Positions 53,753 through 62,733 are shown, numbered from the stretch's first letter. The stretch: 64,000 nucleotides of DNA from Breoghania sp963678585 (GCA_963678585.2 CAXXGA010000002.1:1736001-1800000); one strand, 5' to 3'. Notes: generated by a model not told the origin, from the letters alone. Numbers and translations: made by a program.

Positions 53753-53796
53753 ATCCTTCGAGACGGCCGCTTCGCGTCCTCCTCAGGATGACGTTG
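53753..53796. repeat. Dispersed repeat copy A
   Basis: ATCCTTCGAGACGG, a short variable middle, then TCCTCAGGATGACGTTG. The consensus is the CATCCTGAGGAG...GTCTCGAAGGATG palindromic repeat seen widely in Rhizobiales genomes. It faces copy B in inverted orientation, 144 bases away. Confidence 0.8.
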
Positions 53797-53940
53797 CGGG
53801 TGGGGCAGCCACCGCTCGCCCCTCCCTGCAATGCACTCGGCTTTCAAAGCCCAGCCACCGCATACTCGACATTCTGAGGCAGCCGCACGTCCAACGCTCA
53901 CAGCCGCCGCGCACTCAGCGTTCACAGCCCACCCCACCCA

Positions 53941-53990
53941 CAACGTCATCCTGAGGAGCACTCGCCAGAGTGCGTCTCGAAGGATGGGCC
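53941..53990. repeat. Dispersed repeat copy B
   Basis: CAACGTCATCCTGAGGAG, variable middle GCACTC-GCCA-GAGTGC, then GTCTCGAAGGATGGGCC. The middle forms a perfect 6-bp hairpin. It is the inverse of copy A. Confidence 0.8.
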
Positions 53991-54097
53991 GCAAACACAG
54001 CCCCCCGGGCTAGCTCCACCGAGCCACACGCATAGGCCACAAGCACAACGCCCTTCGCAACCGCCCCTCAGCCACACACTCGATCGCCCCGCATCCG

Positions 54098-54135
54098 CCC
54101 CCTCTCCCATGGATAGAGGGCCGGGGTGAGGGGGT
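54098..54135. repeat. Dispersed repeat copy E
   Basis: CCCCTCTCCCATGG, a short variable part, then CCGGGGTGAGGGG. It is a shortened member of a second rhizobial repeat family (see copy F) and faces F in inverted orientation. Confidence 0.7.
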
Positions 54136-54163
54136 GTCGATGTTTCCGTACCTCCCGAGAGGT

Positions 54164-54214
54164 CCCATCCCCTCACCCGGCGCATCCGCGCCGACCTCTC
54201 CCCATGGGAGAGGT
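54164..54214. repeat. Dispersed repeat copy F
   Basis: CCCATCCCCTCACCCGGCGC, then ATCCGCGCCGACCTCTCC and CATGGGAGAGGT. GGCGCATCCGCGCC can form a small hairpin. It is complementary to copy E and probably folds with it in RNA. Confidence 0.72.
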
Positions 54215-54305
54215 ACTCAGGTCGTGCTCTTCTCCACCCATCCCCTTCACGTTCGCGACGCGCATTCTTTCCGCCGCCCCGCCCGGAATCGTCTAAATTC
54301 ACCCG

Positions 54306-55052
54306 ATGGAATGGACCGACGACGCCATCATTCTGGGCACGCGCAAGCATGGTGAAAGCTCCGTCATCGCGGAAGTGATGACCATCGCCCACGGACGCCA
54401 TCTCGGGCTTGTCCGCGGCGGACGTTCGCGCAAGATGCAGCCGACCCTTCAACCCGGCAATTCCGTGCGCCTCACATGGCGCGCACGGCTCGACGGGCAT
54501 CTGGGCAATTTCCAGATGGAGGGGCTGGAACTGCGCGCCGCCGGGCTCATGCAAAGCCCCATCGGCATCCACGGCGTCCAGACGCTGGCCGCCCTTCTGC
54601 GCCTGCTGCCCGAACGCGACCCACACCCCAATCTTCACGCGGCCATGGAAGTCGTGCTCTCCCATATGGACGACGCGGGCCTCGCCGCCGCCCTTCTGGT
54701 ACGTTTCGAACTTGAAATGCTGAACGAACTGGGCGTCGGCCTCGATCTCTCGACCTGCGCCGCAACCGGCGTGACGCGCGACCTGATCTGGGTTTCGCCG
54801 AAATCGGGCCGCGCGGTCAGCCGCGAGGCAGGCACGCCCTATGCGGACAAACTCCTCGCCCTGCCCGGCTTCCTGCGCCGCATGGAAGGGACCAACGTCG
54901 CCGCCACGGCTACACTTGAAGAACTTGATCAGGCTTTCCGCCTGACCGGATTTTTCCTCGACCGACACATCTACGGCCCGCGCCAACTGCCCTGGCCCAA
55001 CTCGCGCGAGGCGTTTCTCGCCGCCATGAAGCGGGCGCTATCAATCTCCTGA
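54306..55052 (+). CDS. recO: DNA repair protein RecO
   Basis: Recombination mediator (248 residues) loading RecA through the RecFOR pathway. The N-terminal OB fold starts MEWTDDAIILGTRKHGESSVIAEVMTIAHGRHLGLVRGGRSRKMQPTLQ, followed by the helical domain with LLVRFELEMLNELGVGLDLSTCAATG. The ATG at 54306 has no good ribosome site. It stands apart from era by a repeat-rich 600 bases, although the two are neighbours in relatives. Confidence 0.94.
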   Translation: MEWTDDAIILGTRKHGESSVIAEVMTIAHGRHLGLVRGGRSRKMQPTLQPGNSVRLTWRARLDGHLGNFQMEGLELRAAGLMQSPIGIHGVQTLAALLRLLPERDPHPNLHAAMEVVLSHMDDAGLAAALLVRFELEMLNELGVGLDLSTCAATGVTRDLIWVSPKSGRAVSREAGTPYADKLLALPGFLRRMEGTNVAATATLEELDQAFRLTGFFLDRHIYGPRQLPWPNSREAFLAAMKRALSIS

Positions 55053-55156
55053 ATTAATTTCCCCCGCCTATATTCATACAATTGAATATTGCAGCAACCG
55101 GAAAAACGGTAAAATATAGCTGTAATTTAATTAAATATATCAAGGGAGTTATTCAG
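55053..55156. promoter_or_regulatory. AT-rich promoter region of the Cys-rich gene
   Basis: Markedly AT-rich against the GC-rich surroundings. It has an inverted repeat ATATTC/GAATAT (55070-55075, 55084-55089) and a weak TTGCAG (55089-55094) / TAAAAT (55110-55115) pair at 15 bases spacing. The local composition suggests acquired DNA. Confidence 0.4.
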
Positions 55157-55477
55157 ATGACCATTGAAGTCTACAGAAGTGCCGACGATGCGCCCTCCCC
55201 TCCCGGCGACCTGGAGTTTTTCACATCGAAGGATGTCTTGTCGCCATTTGGCTATAAGGCCATGGAAATTGACGACACCTGGTTCTGGGTGCCCGGCACC
55301 GAAGAGGAATACAGGAATTCCGAGGCGGAACGCCTTGGCGTCGCCCCCGAGGACGTTGAAATCCGTTTTTCGTGCTACCAGACCGGGCCGAAGTCCTGCG
55401 GCGGAAGTTGCATGAGCGGCTTCTGCCGCCTGATGTTCAATCCCGCTGGGAACTACTACTACTGCGGTTGCACATGA
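55157..55477 (+). CDS. Orphan Cys-rich small protein
   Basis: A 106-residue protein I do not recognise. ATG at 55157 has GGGAG 9 bases upstream. The first 70 residues are acidic and ordinary (MTIEVYRSADDAPSPPGD, DDTWFWVPGTEEEYRN); the last 35 carry six cysteines in SCYQTGPKSCGGSCMSGFC and end YYYCGCT. There is no signal peptide. It is flanked by recO and parC with its own AT-rich promoter region. A metal-binding protein, or a leader-core peptide (RiPP-like) precursor, are possibilities; no modifying enzyme is nearby. Confidence 0.7.
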   Translation: MTIEVYRSADDAPSPPGDLEFFTSKDVLSPFGYKAMEIDDTWFWVPGTEEEYRNSEAERLGVAPEDVEIRFSCYQTGPKSCGGSCMSGFCRLMFNPAGNYYYCGCT

Positions 55478-55572
55478 TGCGACGTTGAATCCAGCGCGGA
55501 ACCGGCAGTTTCCTTGCCGCTTCCGCGCTTTCCCGCCTTGCGCGATTCGACGCTCCGCGATACCCAGAACAC

Positions 55573-57849
55573 ATGGGAAACGAGCTGATTCCGCCTAAAG
55601 GCGCCGGAGGTCCCGAGGGACCCGACGGCATCGAGCCGATCAACCTGCGCGAGGCGCTGGAAGAGCGCTACCTCGCCTATGCGTTGTCGACCATCATGCA
55701 CCGCGCGCTGCCCGATGTGCGCGACGGCATGAAGCCGGTCCATCGCCGCCTGCTCTATGCCATGCGGCTGCTCAAGCTCGATCCCGGTCAGGGCTTCAAG
55801 AAATGCGCCCGCATCGTCGGCGACGTGATGGGTAAATATCACCCGCACGGCGACGCCGCGATCTACGACGCTCTCGTCCGTCTCGCACAGGAATTCTCGC
55901 AGCGCTACACGCTGGCCGAAGGTCAGGGCAATTTCGGCAATATCGACGGCGATAGCGCCGCCGCCATGCGTTACACCGAAGCCCGCCTCACCGAGACCGC
56001 CCGCCTGCTGCTGGAAGGCATCGACGAAGACGCCATCGACTTCCGCGACACCTACGACGGGCTCGATCAGGAACCCGTCGTGCTGCCGGGCGGCTTTCCG
56101 AACCTGCTGGCGAACGGATCGTCGGGCATCGCCGTGGGCATGGCGACCTCCATCCCGCCGCATAACGTGGCCGAGATCTGCGATGCCGCACTCCACCTGA
56201 TCAAGCACCCCAATGCGGGCGTTGAGAAGCTGGTGGAATTCATTCAGGGTCCGGATTTCCCCACCGGCGGCATTCTGGTGGAAGACCCGACCTCGATTCT
56301 GGAGGCCTATCGCACAGGCCGTGGCGGGTTCCGCGTTCAGGCGCGCTGGCACAAGGAAGAGACGGGCCGCGGCACCTGGGTCGTTGTCGTCACCGAGATC
56401 CCCTATCAGGTGCAGAAGTCCAAGCTGATCGAGAAGATCGCGGAGCTGTTGATGGCCCGCCGGCTGCCGCTGCTGGCCGATATCCGCGACGAATCCGCAG
56501 AAGACGTCCGCATCGTGCTGGAGCCGCGCTCGCGCAATGTGGACGAGACCCTGCTGATGGCCTCGCTCTTCAAGCTGACGGATCTGGAAAGCCGCTTTCC
56601 GCTCAATATGAACGTGTTGTCGCACGGCCAGATCCCCAACGTCCTCGGCCTGAAGGACGTGATCACGCAGTGGCTGGATCATCGCAAGGAAGTGCTGATC
56701 CGGCGCTCCCGCTTCCGGCTTGGCAAGATCGAGCATCGGCTGGAAGTGCTCGACGGCTACCTCATCGCCTATCTGAACCTCGACGAAGTCATCCGCATCA
56801 TCCGCTACGAGGATGAGCCCAAAGCGGAACTGATGAAAACGTTCAAGCTGAGCGACGTTCAGGCGGAAGCGATCCTCAACATGCGCCTTCGTTCACTGCG
56901 CAAGCTTGAGGAAATCGAAATCCGTACGGAGCACGACAAGCTGTCGGCGGAGCGCGACGAACTGAACGCGCTTCTTGGCTCCGACGAGCTTCAGTGGAAG
57001 AAGATTTCCGGCGAGATCCGCGCCGTACGCAAGTCCTATGGCCCGGAGACAGAGATCGGCAAGCGCCGCACAGATCTGGGCGAGGCCAAGGAAATCGACC
57101 TTGAGGAGATCCACAACGCCATGATCGAGCGCGAGCCGATCACGGTCGTGGTCTCGCGCAAGGGCTGGATCCGGGCCATGAAGGGCCATATTTCGGATAC
57201 ATCCAGCCTCTCCTTCAAGCAGGGCGACGCGCTGGCCTTCGCCTTCCCGGCGGAGACGACGGACAAGCTTCTGGTCTTCTCCACCGGCGGCCGCTTCTTC
57301 ACCCTGACGCCCGACCGCCTGCCCGGCGGCCGCAGTCAGGGCGAGCCGATCCGCCTGATGGTGGACATGGATCAGGATCAGGACATCGTCGCCGTCTTCG
57401 TCCACAAGCCGGGCCGCAAGCTGCTCGTGGCCGCGACCGACGCCCGTGGCTTTGTGGTGAGCGAGGACGACGTCGTCGCCAACACCCGCAAGGGCAAGCA
57501 GGTGCTGAACGTGTCCGCAGGCGACGAGGCCAAGCTCTGCGTGCCCGCCGACGGAGACCGCATCGCCGTCATCGGCATGAACCGCAAGCTGCTGATCTTC
57601 CCGCTCGATCAGGTGGGCGAGATGACCCGCGGACGCGGCGTGCGCCTGCAGCGCTACCGCGACGGCGGCATCTCCGACGCCATCGTCTTCAAGGCAGAAG
57701 ACGGGCTCACATGGTCCGACAGCTCCGGGCGCAGCTTCACCCGCACGCTGGACGAGCTTGCCGAATGGTGCGGCGACCGCGCTCAGGCCGGCCGCTTGCC
57801 CCCCCCGGGCTTCCCGCGCTCCAACAAGTTCAACACCAACGGGCTTTGA
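55573..57849 (+). CDS. parC: DNA topoisomerase IV subunit A
   Basis: Breakage-reunion subunit for chromosome decatenation (758 residues). N-terminal: EERYLAYALSTIMHRALPDVRDGMKPVHRRLLYAM, VMGKYHPHGDAAIYDALVRLAQ and the catalytic Tyr in SAAAMRYTEARLT. The C-terminal beta-propeller region has the weaker GyrA-like blades; no GyrA box (QRRGGKG) is seen, supporting ParC. The ATG at 55573 has no good ribosome site. Confidence 0.96.
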   Translation: MGNELIPPKGAGGPEGPDGIEPINLREALEERYLAYALSTIMHRALPDVRDGMKPVHRRLLYAMRLLKLDPGQGFKKCARIVGDVMGKYHPHGDAAIYDALVRLAQEFSQRYTLAEGQGNFGNIDGDSAAAMRYTEARLTETARLLLEGIDEDAIDFRDTYDGLDQEPVVLPGGFPNLLANGSSGIAVGMATSIPPHNVAEICDAALHLIKHPNAGVEKLVEFIQGPDFPTGGILVEDPTSILEAYRTGRGGFRVQARWHKEETGRGTWVVVVTEIPYQVQKSKLIEKIAELLMARRLPLLADIRDESAEDVRIVLEPRSRNVDETLLMASLFKLTDLESRFPLNMNVLSHGQIPNVLGLKDVITQWLDHRKEVLIRRSRFRLGKIEHRLEVLDGYLIAYLNLDEVIRIIRYEDEPKAELMKTFKLSDVQAEAILNMRLRSLRKLEEIEIRTEHDKLSAERDELNALLGSDELQWKKISGEIRAVRKSYGPETEIGKRRTDLGEAKEIDLEEIHNAMIEREPITVVVSRKGWIRAMKGHISDTSSLSFKQGDALAFAFPAETTDKLLVFSTGGRFFTLTPDRLPGGRSQGEPIRLMVDMDQDQDIVAVFVHKPGRKLLVAATDARGFVVSEDDVVANTRKGKQVLNVSAGDEAKLCVPADGDRIAVIGMNRKLLIFPLDQVGEMTRGRGVRLQRYRDGGISDAIVFKAEDGLTWSDSSGRSFTRTLDELAEWCGDRAQAGRLPPPGFPRSNKFNTNGL

Positions 57850-58085
57850 GCACAGCCGTCAGCAGGCTATCGCTGAATCGCGCTCTGAGGAGCAGCGCTC
57901 GATTTCCCACGCCATGAATCGGATTGTCAGCCACCTGAATCAGTTTGTGAACTGAGTGAATCTGTTCTGGAAAGAACCGACGTACAGGCCTGTAGCCGCT
58001 ACGTCTTTTCACATAGCGACCGGGGCTTCACAGGCTATTCCGGAAGAAACGGGAACGCCAACCAGCCTGCGACTGCCGCCGCCCG
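57850..58085. other. Interval after parC
   Basis: 236 bases with TGAATC at 57874, 57915, 57936 and 57957; the last three are spaced exactly 21 bases. No gene or RNA is recognised. The parC terminator is not obvious. Confidence 0.4.
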
Positions 58086-58313
58086 CTAACGCGCGCTCTC
58101 GGCAGGCCAGAAGCCGGTCTGCTTGTCGCGGCGCATGACGCGGATTTCCACGTCCGGCTCCAGACAGCGTGAGCATTTCAGTCCCGCCGCGACCGCCTCC
58201 AAGGAGGCAGTCGGATCCAGTCGGTCCATGTTGAGATAACGAAGCCGCGCGCAGTTGGGGCAGCAGATGGCAAGCCGCGCCCCCTCGTCCCGGATCTCGC
58301 TGACGGTGATCAT
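58086..58313 (-). CDS. Small zinc-ribbon protein
   Basis: A 75-residue protein with two Cys pairs, CCPNC near residue 17 and CSRC near residue 47, spaced as in a zinc ribbon. ATG at 58313 has GGGGAG upstream. Similar short zinc-ribbon proteins occur close to smpB in Rhizobiales, but the function is unknown. It could be a regulator or a partner of RNA-binding proteins. Confidence 0.65.
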   Translation of the reverse strand: MITVSEIRDEGARLAICCPNCARLRYLNMDRLDPTASLEAVAAGLKCSRCLEPDVEIRVMRRDKQTGFWPAESAR

Positions 58314-58395
58314 CGCTTCTCCCCTCTCAATCGCGCATTGCCTCGCCTCCCAGGGGAGACTTCATTTGCCATCAGACCCGACAAGTCTGGACAGC

Positions 58396-58442
58396 CCATC
58401 CTTCGCGACGCCTGCTTGAACAGGCTCCTCAGGATGACGTTG
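58396..58442. repeat. Dispersed repeat copy C
   Basis: CCATCCTTCGCGACG, middle GCCTG-CTTGAA-CAGGC (perfect 5-bp hairpin), then TCCTCAGGATGACGTTG. Same family as copies A and B. Confidence 0.8.
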
Positions 58443-58480
58443 AGGGTGAGTTGGAGTGGCACGACACAACAACACGGGAA

Positions 58481-58527
58481 CATCATCCTGAGGAGCGGTC
58501 GCAAGACCGCGTCTCGAAGGATCGGCC
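58481..58527. repeat. Dispersed repeat copy D
   Basis: CATCATCCTGAGGAG, middle GCGGTC-GCAA-GACCGC (perfect 6-bp hairpin), then GTCTCGAAGGATCGGCC. It is the inverse of copy C, 38 bases away. Confidence 0.8.
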
Positions 58528-58575
58528 GCGTTGCACACGCCATTCACACACCGCCCGATAAGACGAACGGATCGG

Positions 58576-59058
58576 TCAGCCCTTGTCGCGCAGAAGGCGG
58601 CCCTTTTCGCGATCCCAGTCGCGCTTCTTTTCCGTCTCGCGCTTGTCGTGCAGCTTCTTGCCGCGCGCAATCGCCAGCTCCAGTTTGGCACGACCGCGGT
58701 CGTTGAAATAGAGCTTCAACGGCACGAGGGTCATGCCGTCCTTGTGGATCGCCCCCAGCAGCTTGCCGATCTCGCGCTTGTGCAGCAGAAGCTTCCGCGG
58801 GCGCTTGGGCTCGTGGTTGAAGCGGTTGCCCTGCAGATATTCCGGCACGAAGCTGTTGATCAGGAAGATCTCGCCGTTCTGCTCGGTGGCGTAGGATTCG
58901 GCAATCGTGCTCTTGCCGGCGCGCAGCGATTTGACCTCCGTGCCGGTCAGTTCGAGCCCCGCCTCCAGCGTATCGATGATCTCGTAATTGAACCGGGCCT
59001 TGCGATTGTCGGCGACAACCTTGCGGTTCGTCTGCTCGCTCGACTTCTTTGGAGCCAT
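58576..59058 (-). CDS. smpB: SsrA-binding protein SmpB
   Basis: Carries tmRNA to stalled ribosomes for trans-translation (160 residues). It begins MAPKKSSEQTNRKVVADNRKARFNYEI; the OB-fold core is GLELTGTEVKSLRAGKSTIAESY and LINSFVPEYLQ, and the positively charged tail is KLHDKRETEKKRDWDREKG. ATG at 59058 follows AGGAAGG. No tmRNA gene is seen in this window. Confidence 0.96.
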   Translation of the reverse strand: MAPKKSSEQTNRKVVADNRKARFNYEIIDTLEAGLELTGTEVKSLRAGKSTIAESYATEQNGEIFLINSFVPEYLQGNRFNHEPKRPRKLLLHKREIGKLLGAIHKDGMTLVPLKLYFNDRGRAKLELAIARGKKLHDKRETEKKRDWDREKGRLLRDKG

Positions 59059-59167
59059 CAGGTTCAGCCCTTCCTCAAGCACGGGGCCGGACGGCGCATT
59101 GCCCGTCCGGCCCCGGATCTGTTTAGCAATCTCAACTGACGCCGTCGCCTCGAAGGCCCGGCTTTTC

Positions 59168-60046
59168 TCAGTCGATCAGGCCCGCATGGACCATCGCCTT
59201 GCGAATGCGCGCCTGCGTTTCCTCGGAAACCGGGATCAGCGGCAGGCGCAGTTCATCGTCCAGCTTGCCCAGCAGCGACAGGGCATATTTGGCCCCGCCC
59301 GGGTTCGGTTCAAGGAACATCGCGCGATGAAGCGGCATCAGACGGTCCTGATAGGTCAGCGCCGTCGCATAGTCGCCCGACATGCACGCTTCCTGGAACT
59401 CCGAGCAAAGCTTCGGCGCGACATTGGCCGTCACCGAGATGCAACCGTGGCCGCCATGCGCCATGAAGGCCAGAGCGGTGGCGTCCTCACCGGAGAGCTG
59501 GTTGAAGCCCGCCCCCATCGCCTCGCGCTGGTCGCTGACCCGCGTGATGTTGGCAGTGGCGTCCTTCACGCCAGCGATGTTCTTGCAGTCGGCAAACAGC
59601 CGCGCCATCGTGTCCGTCTTCATGTCGATCACAGAACGCGGCGGGATGTTGTAGATGATGATCGGAATGGAGATCGCGTCGTTGATCGCCTTGAAATGCC
59701 GGTAAAGGCCTTCCTGACCGGGCTTGTTGTAATAGGGCGTGACAACAAGCACACCGCTCGCACCCGACTCTTCCGCCGCCTCAGCAAGCTCGATCGCTTC
59801 CACGGTGTTGTTGGAACCGGCGCCCGCAATCACGGGCACGCGACCGTCCGCCGCCTCCACGCACAGCTGCACGACGCGCTTGTGCTCATCATGGGAAAGC
59901 GTGGGCGATTCACCGGTCGTTCCGACAGGTACAAGCCCATGGGAGCCTTGTTTTATCTGCCAGTCCACGAAATCCTGAAACCTTTTCTCGTCGACCGATC
60001 CGTTATGGAACGGTGTAACGAGTGCCGGAATAGATCCCTTGAACAT
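59168..60046 (-). CDS. dapA: 4-hydroxy-tetrahydrodipicolinate synthase
   Basis: Condenses pyruvate and aspartate semialdehyde in lysine/diaminopimelate synthesis (292 residues, TIM barrel). Motifs: MFKGSIPALVTPFHNGSVD, GTTGESPTLSHDEH, YYNKPGQEGLYRHF, the Tyr in IIYNIPPRSV and the Schiff-base Lys in IAGVKDATANITR. ATG at 60046 is set by the invariant MFKGS start and AAAGGAAG upstream. Confidence 0.97.
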   Translation of the reverse strand: MFKGSIPALVTPFHNGSVDEKRFQDFVDWQIKQGSHGLVPVGTTGESPTLSHDEHKRVVQLCVEAADGRVPVIAGAGSNNTVEAIELAEAAEESGASGVLVVTPYYNKPGQEGLYRHFKAINDAISIPIIIYNIPPRSVIDMKTDTMARLFADCKNIAGVKDATANITRVSDQREAMGAGFNQLSGEDATALAFMAHGGHGCISVTANVAPKLCSEFQEACMSGDYATALTYQDRLMPLHRAMFLEPNPGGAKYALSLLGKLDDELRLPLIPVSEETQARIRKAMVHAGLID

Positions 60047-60325
60047 TGTGGCTTCCTTTGATTTTGCCGTTTTCCTGCCGCCTTCGCGCGGTTGGATAGC
60101 GCCGGACAATAATCGTCCATCGAAGCATCGGCAAGCAGGCGTATGCACGCATTCGCGCAAAAATCCGCTGCCTTGCTTCGGCCACGGAAAAGCCGCAGGG
60201 CGGGCGAGTTTGGTAAACGCCCCGTTAATCGCTGCCGCGTTAGCATGAATGCTGATCACCCATGGCAATCTTGCGTTGGGTCACTTTCGATATCACAAGA
60301 TTTCTGCCGGGTGCGAGAACCAGAA

Positions 60326-62638
60326 ATGGCCAATGCTTTCCGCAATATGTCGAGCGACAGCCAGTCCGTCGGCTCGTTCCCGATGCGTCGAAAGGCCCTG
60401 CGTGTGCCGGCGCTCGCATTGGCTTTGTCGGCAAGCCTGGCGGCACAATCATTCCTGTCCCCGGCTTTCGCATTTGACCCCTCGGGCTCTTTGCCGCGCC
60501 CGAAGCCTCAGGGTCAGATGTCGGCCTCCGCACCGGCCAACGCATCCGCCGCCATCGACAACCTCGTCGGCGGAGCAGCCCCCGTACCGGATCGCAAGCC
60601 CGCATTCGGCGCGGCTATCGGCTATGCCTCGGCAACCGCTTCATCGCCCGCCTATAGTGCGCCCACGCCCCGCCGCTCTCCGCTCCTGTCGGAAGACGAG
60701 GACGACGCGGATCCGGTCGGCGTTTCCGCCCCCGACAGCACCGGTTCCGTCGCAACGCTGAAATCGGCACTGGATGCGATCGGCAAACGCGATGTCGCCG
60801 CCGCGATCGCGATCCGCAATCGCATGTCGCCCTCGCTCGACCGGCGCATTATCGACTGGCGCCTGATCGTCTCCGGCGATCCCGCGATCCCGTCTTCCTT
60901 CATCACGAGTTTTGCCGCCGAAGCCCCGCACTGGCCGAATGCGAAGCTGATGCGCCGACGGGCCGAAGTCGCCTTTTCGCGCGAAAAGCCGGCCTCGTCC
61001 GTGATCTTGTCGGCCTATCGCGATGCGGGACCCATCACGTTCACCGGCAAGATCGCCTATGCACGCGCCCTGATCGATGCGCGCCGCAAGAGCGATGCCG
61101 CCCGCATCATCCGCGAGATCTGGCACACCGAAACGCTCGAGAAATCATCGCAGAGCCTGATCCTGAACGAATTCGGCTCCCTCCTTCGCAAGGCGGATCA
61201 TGACCGGCGCATGGAGATGCTGCTCTACAAGGAGCGGGTAAACGAGGCCACGCGGCTCGCCGCTCGTCTGGGTTCTGCCGAACGCGCCTATGTGAAGGCG
61301 CGCGGCGCGGTAATCCGCCGCCAGAGGGACCAGAAGAAGCTGATGAATGCGGTGCCGCGCTCCCAGCGCTCGCGTGCGGGTTACATCTTCGCGCGCATCC
61401 AGATGCTGCGCCGCGCCGACAAGGACCGCGATGCGATCAAGCTGATGCTCAAGGCCCCCACCAAGACGGAAAAGCTGGTCAATGCCGATGAATGGTGGAT
61501 CGAGCGCAGGCTGGAATCGCGCATGGCGCTGGAGCTTGGCGATGCGCGCGCTGCCTACGCAATCGCGGCCAATCACGGCGCGGTCTCTCCGGCCAAATAT
61601 GCGGAAGCCGAATTCCATGCGGGCTGGTATGCGCTGCGCTTCATGAACGATCCGCGCCGCGCAGAACCCCATTTCCGGAACATCGAGCGCATCGGCACCA
61701 CGCCGATCACCATCTCGCGCGCCAAGTACTGGATCGCCCGAGCGCAGGAAGCAATGGGCAAGCAGCAGGCCGCTCACGCCTCCTATCAGCAGGCCGCGGT
61801 TTTCGGCTCCACCTATTATGGGCAGTTGGCCCGCACCCGCCTCGGCATGGCGCAGGCCACCGTGCCCGCCGCCCCGCGCCCGTCGCAGGCCGACCGCGCA
61901 GCGTTTGAGCGCAACGAACTGGTTCACGCCATCCGCCGCATTCACCGAAGCGACCGGATGGGCGACGCCACGCTCCTCTTCCGCACTCTCGCCCTGACGC
62001 TGCCCACTGCGGGTCAGGCCGCATTGCTGGCGGATCTGGCGGAAAAGACCGGCACGCACCAGTTGGCCCTGATGGTCGGAAAGCTGGCCGCAGGGCGCAA
62101 CAACGAGTCCGCCCCCCTCGCCTTCCCGACCTCCGCCATTCCCTCCAGGGCGCGCATCTCCGCGGTCGAAAAACCGATGGTCTATGCAATCGCCCGACAG
62201 GAAAGCGCCTTCAACGCACAGGCCAGGAGCCATGCAGGCGCGCTCGGCCTGCTCCAGCTCATGCCGGGCACCGCCAAGGCGACGGCCCGCAAGGCAGGAC
62301 TGAAATACTCCAAGAGCGCGCTGACCGCCGACCCCTCCTATAATGCAAGGCTCGGCGCGGAGCATCTGGCGGAACTGATGGAGGAGTTCAACGGCTCCTA
62401 CATCATGACCTTCGCCGCCTATAACGCCGGCCGCCGCCGCGTTTATGAATGGATCGAACGCTTCGGCGATCCCCGCTCGCCCAATGTCGATGCGGTGGAC
62501 TGGGTGGAGCGCATCCCCTTCACCGAAACCCGCAACTACGTGCAGCGGATCACAGAGAACCTTCAGGTCTACCGGGCGCGCATCGACGGCAAGGGCCTGA
62601 ACATCGCGGCCGACATGAAACGCGGACGGGTTCGCTGA
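60326..62638 (+). CDS. Soluble lytic murein transglycosylase (Slt70-like)
   Basis: Periplasmic peptidoglycan-cleaving enzyme (770 residues from 60326). A signal peptide precedes a long superhelical U-shaped domain of helical repeats (about 100-560), then the catalytic SLT domain: PMVYAIARQESAFNAQARS (catalytic Glu in RQES), GALGLLQLMPGTAKATA and FAAYNAGRRRVYEWIERFG. The start is uncertain: ATGs at 60347 and 60383 are possible and none has a clear ribosome site. Confidence 0.93.
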   Translation: MANAFRNMSSDSQSVGSFPMRRKALRVPALALALSASLAAQSFLSPAFAFDPSGSLPRPKPQGQMSASAPANASAAIDNLVGGAAPVPDRKPAFGAAIGYASATASSPAYSAPTPRRSPLLSEDEDDADPVGVSAPDSTGSVATLKSALDAIGKRDVAAAIAIRNRMSPSLDRRIIDWRLIVSGDPAIPSSFITSFAAEAPHWPNAKLMRRRAEVAFSREKPASSVILSAYRDAGPITFTGKIAYARALIDARRKSDAARIIREIWHTETLEKSSQSLILNEFGSLLRKADHDRRMEMLLYKERVNEATRLAARLGSAERAYVKARGAVIRRQRDQKKLMNAVPRSQRSRAGYIFARIQMLRRADKDRDAIKLMLKAPTKTEKLVNADEWWIERRLESRMALELGDARAAYAIAANHGAVSPAKYAEAEFHAGWYALRFMNDPRRAEPHFRNIERIGTTPITISRAKYWIARAQEAMGKQQAAHASYQQAAVFGSTYYGQLARTRLGMAQATVPAAPRPSQADRAAFERNELVHAIRRIHRSDRMGDATLLFRTLALTLPTAGQAALLADLAEKTGTHQLALMVGKLAAGRNNESAPLAFPTSAIPSRARISAVEKPMVYAIARQESAFNAQARSHAGALGLLQLMPGTAKATARKAGLKYSKSALTADPSYNARLGAEHLAELMEEFNGSYIMTFAAYNAGRRRVYEWIERFGDPRSPNVDAVDWVERIPFTETRNYVQRITENLQVYRARIDGKGLNIAADMKRGRVR

Positions 62639-62693
62639 AAGAGCTGGAACGCCACCTCTCGCCGCCAGTCCCAGCGCGACGCGAAACATGAAA

Positions 62694-62733
62694 ACGAAAA
62701 AGCCCGGCGGATTTCTCCGCCGGGCTTTCTCGT
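62694..62733. terminator. Bidirectional terminator between the transglycosylase and the porin gene
   Basis: A 13-bp stem AAAGCCCGGCGGA/TCCGCCGGGCTTT (62699-62711, 62716-62728) with loop TTTC. T-rich on both sides (TTTCTCGT after, ACGAAAA before), so it suits both convergent genes. Confidence 0.92.

Larger units (their letters stand above)
53706..54305. other. Repeat-rich interval between era and recO
   Basis: 600 bases with no gene. It holds two dispersed-repeat pairs: A/B (53753-53796 and 53941-53990) and E/F (54098-54135 and 54164-54214), each pair in inverted orientation. It is the densest repeat area of the window. Confidence 0.8.

Noticed and set aside
55459..56736. Minus-strand frame opposite parC
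   Set aside because: Antisense shadow without known motifs.
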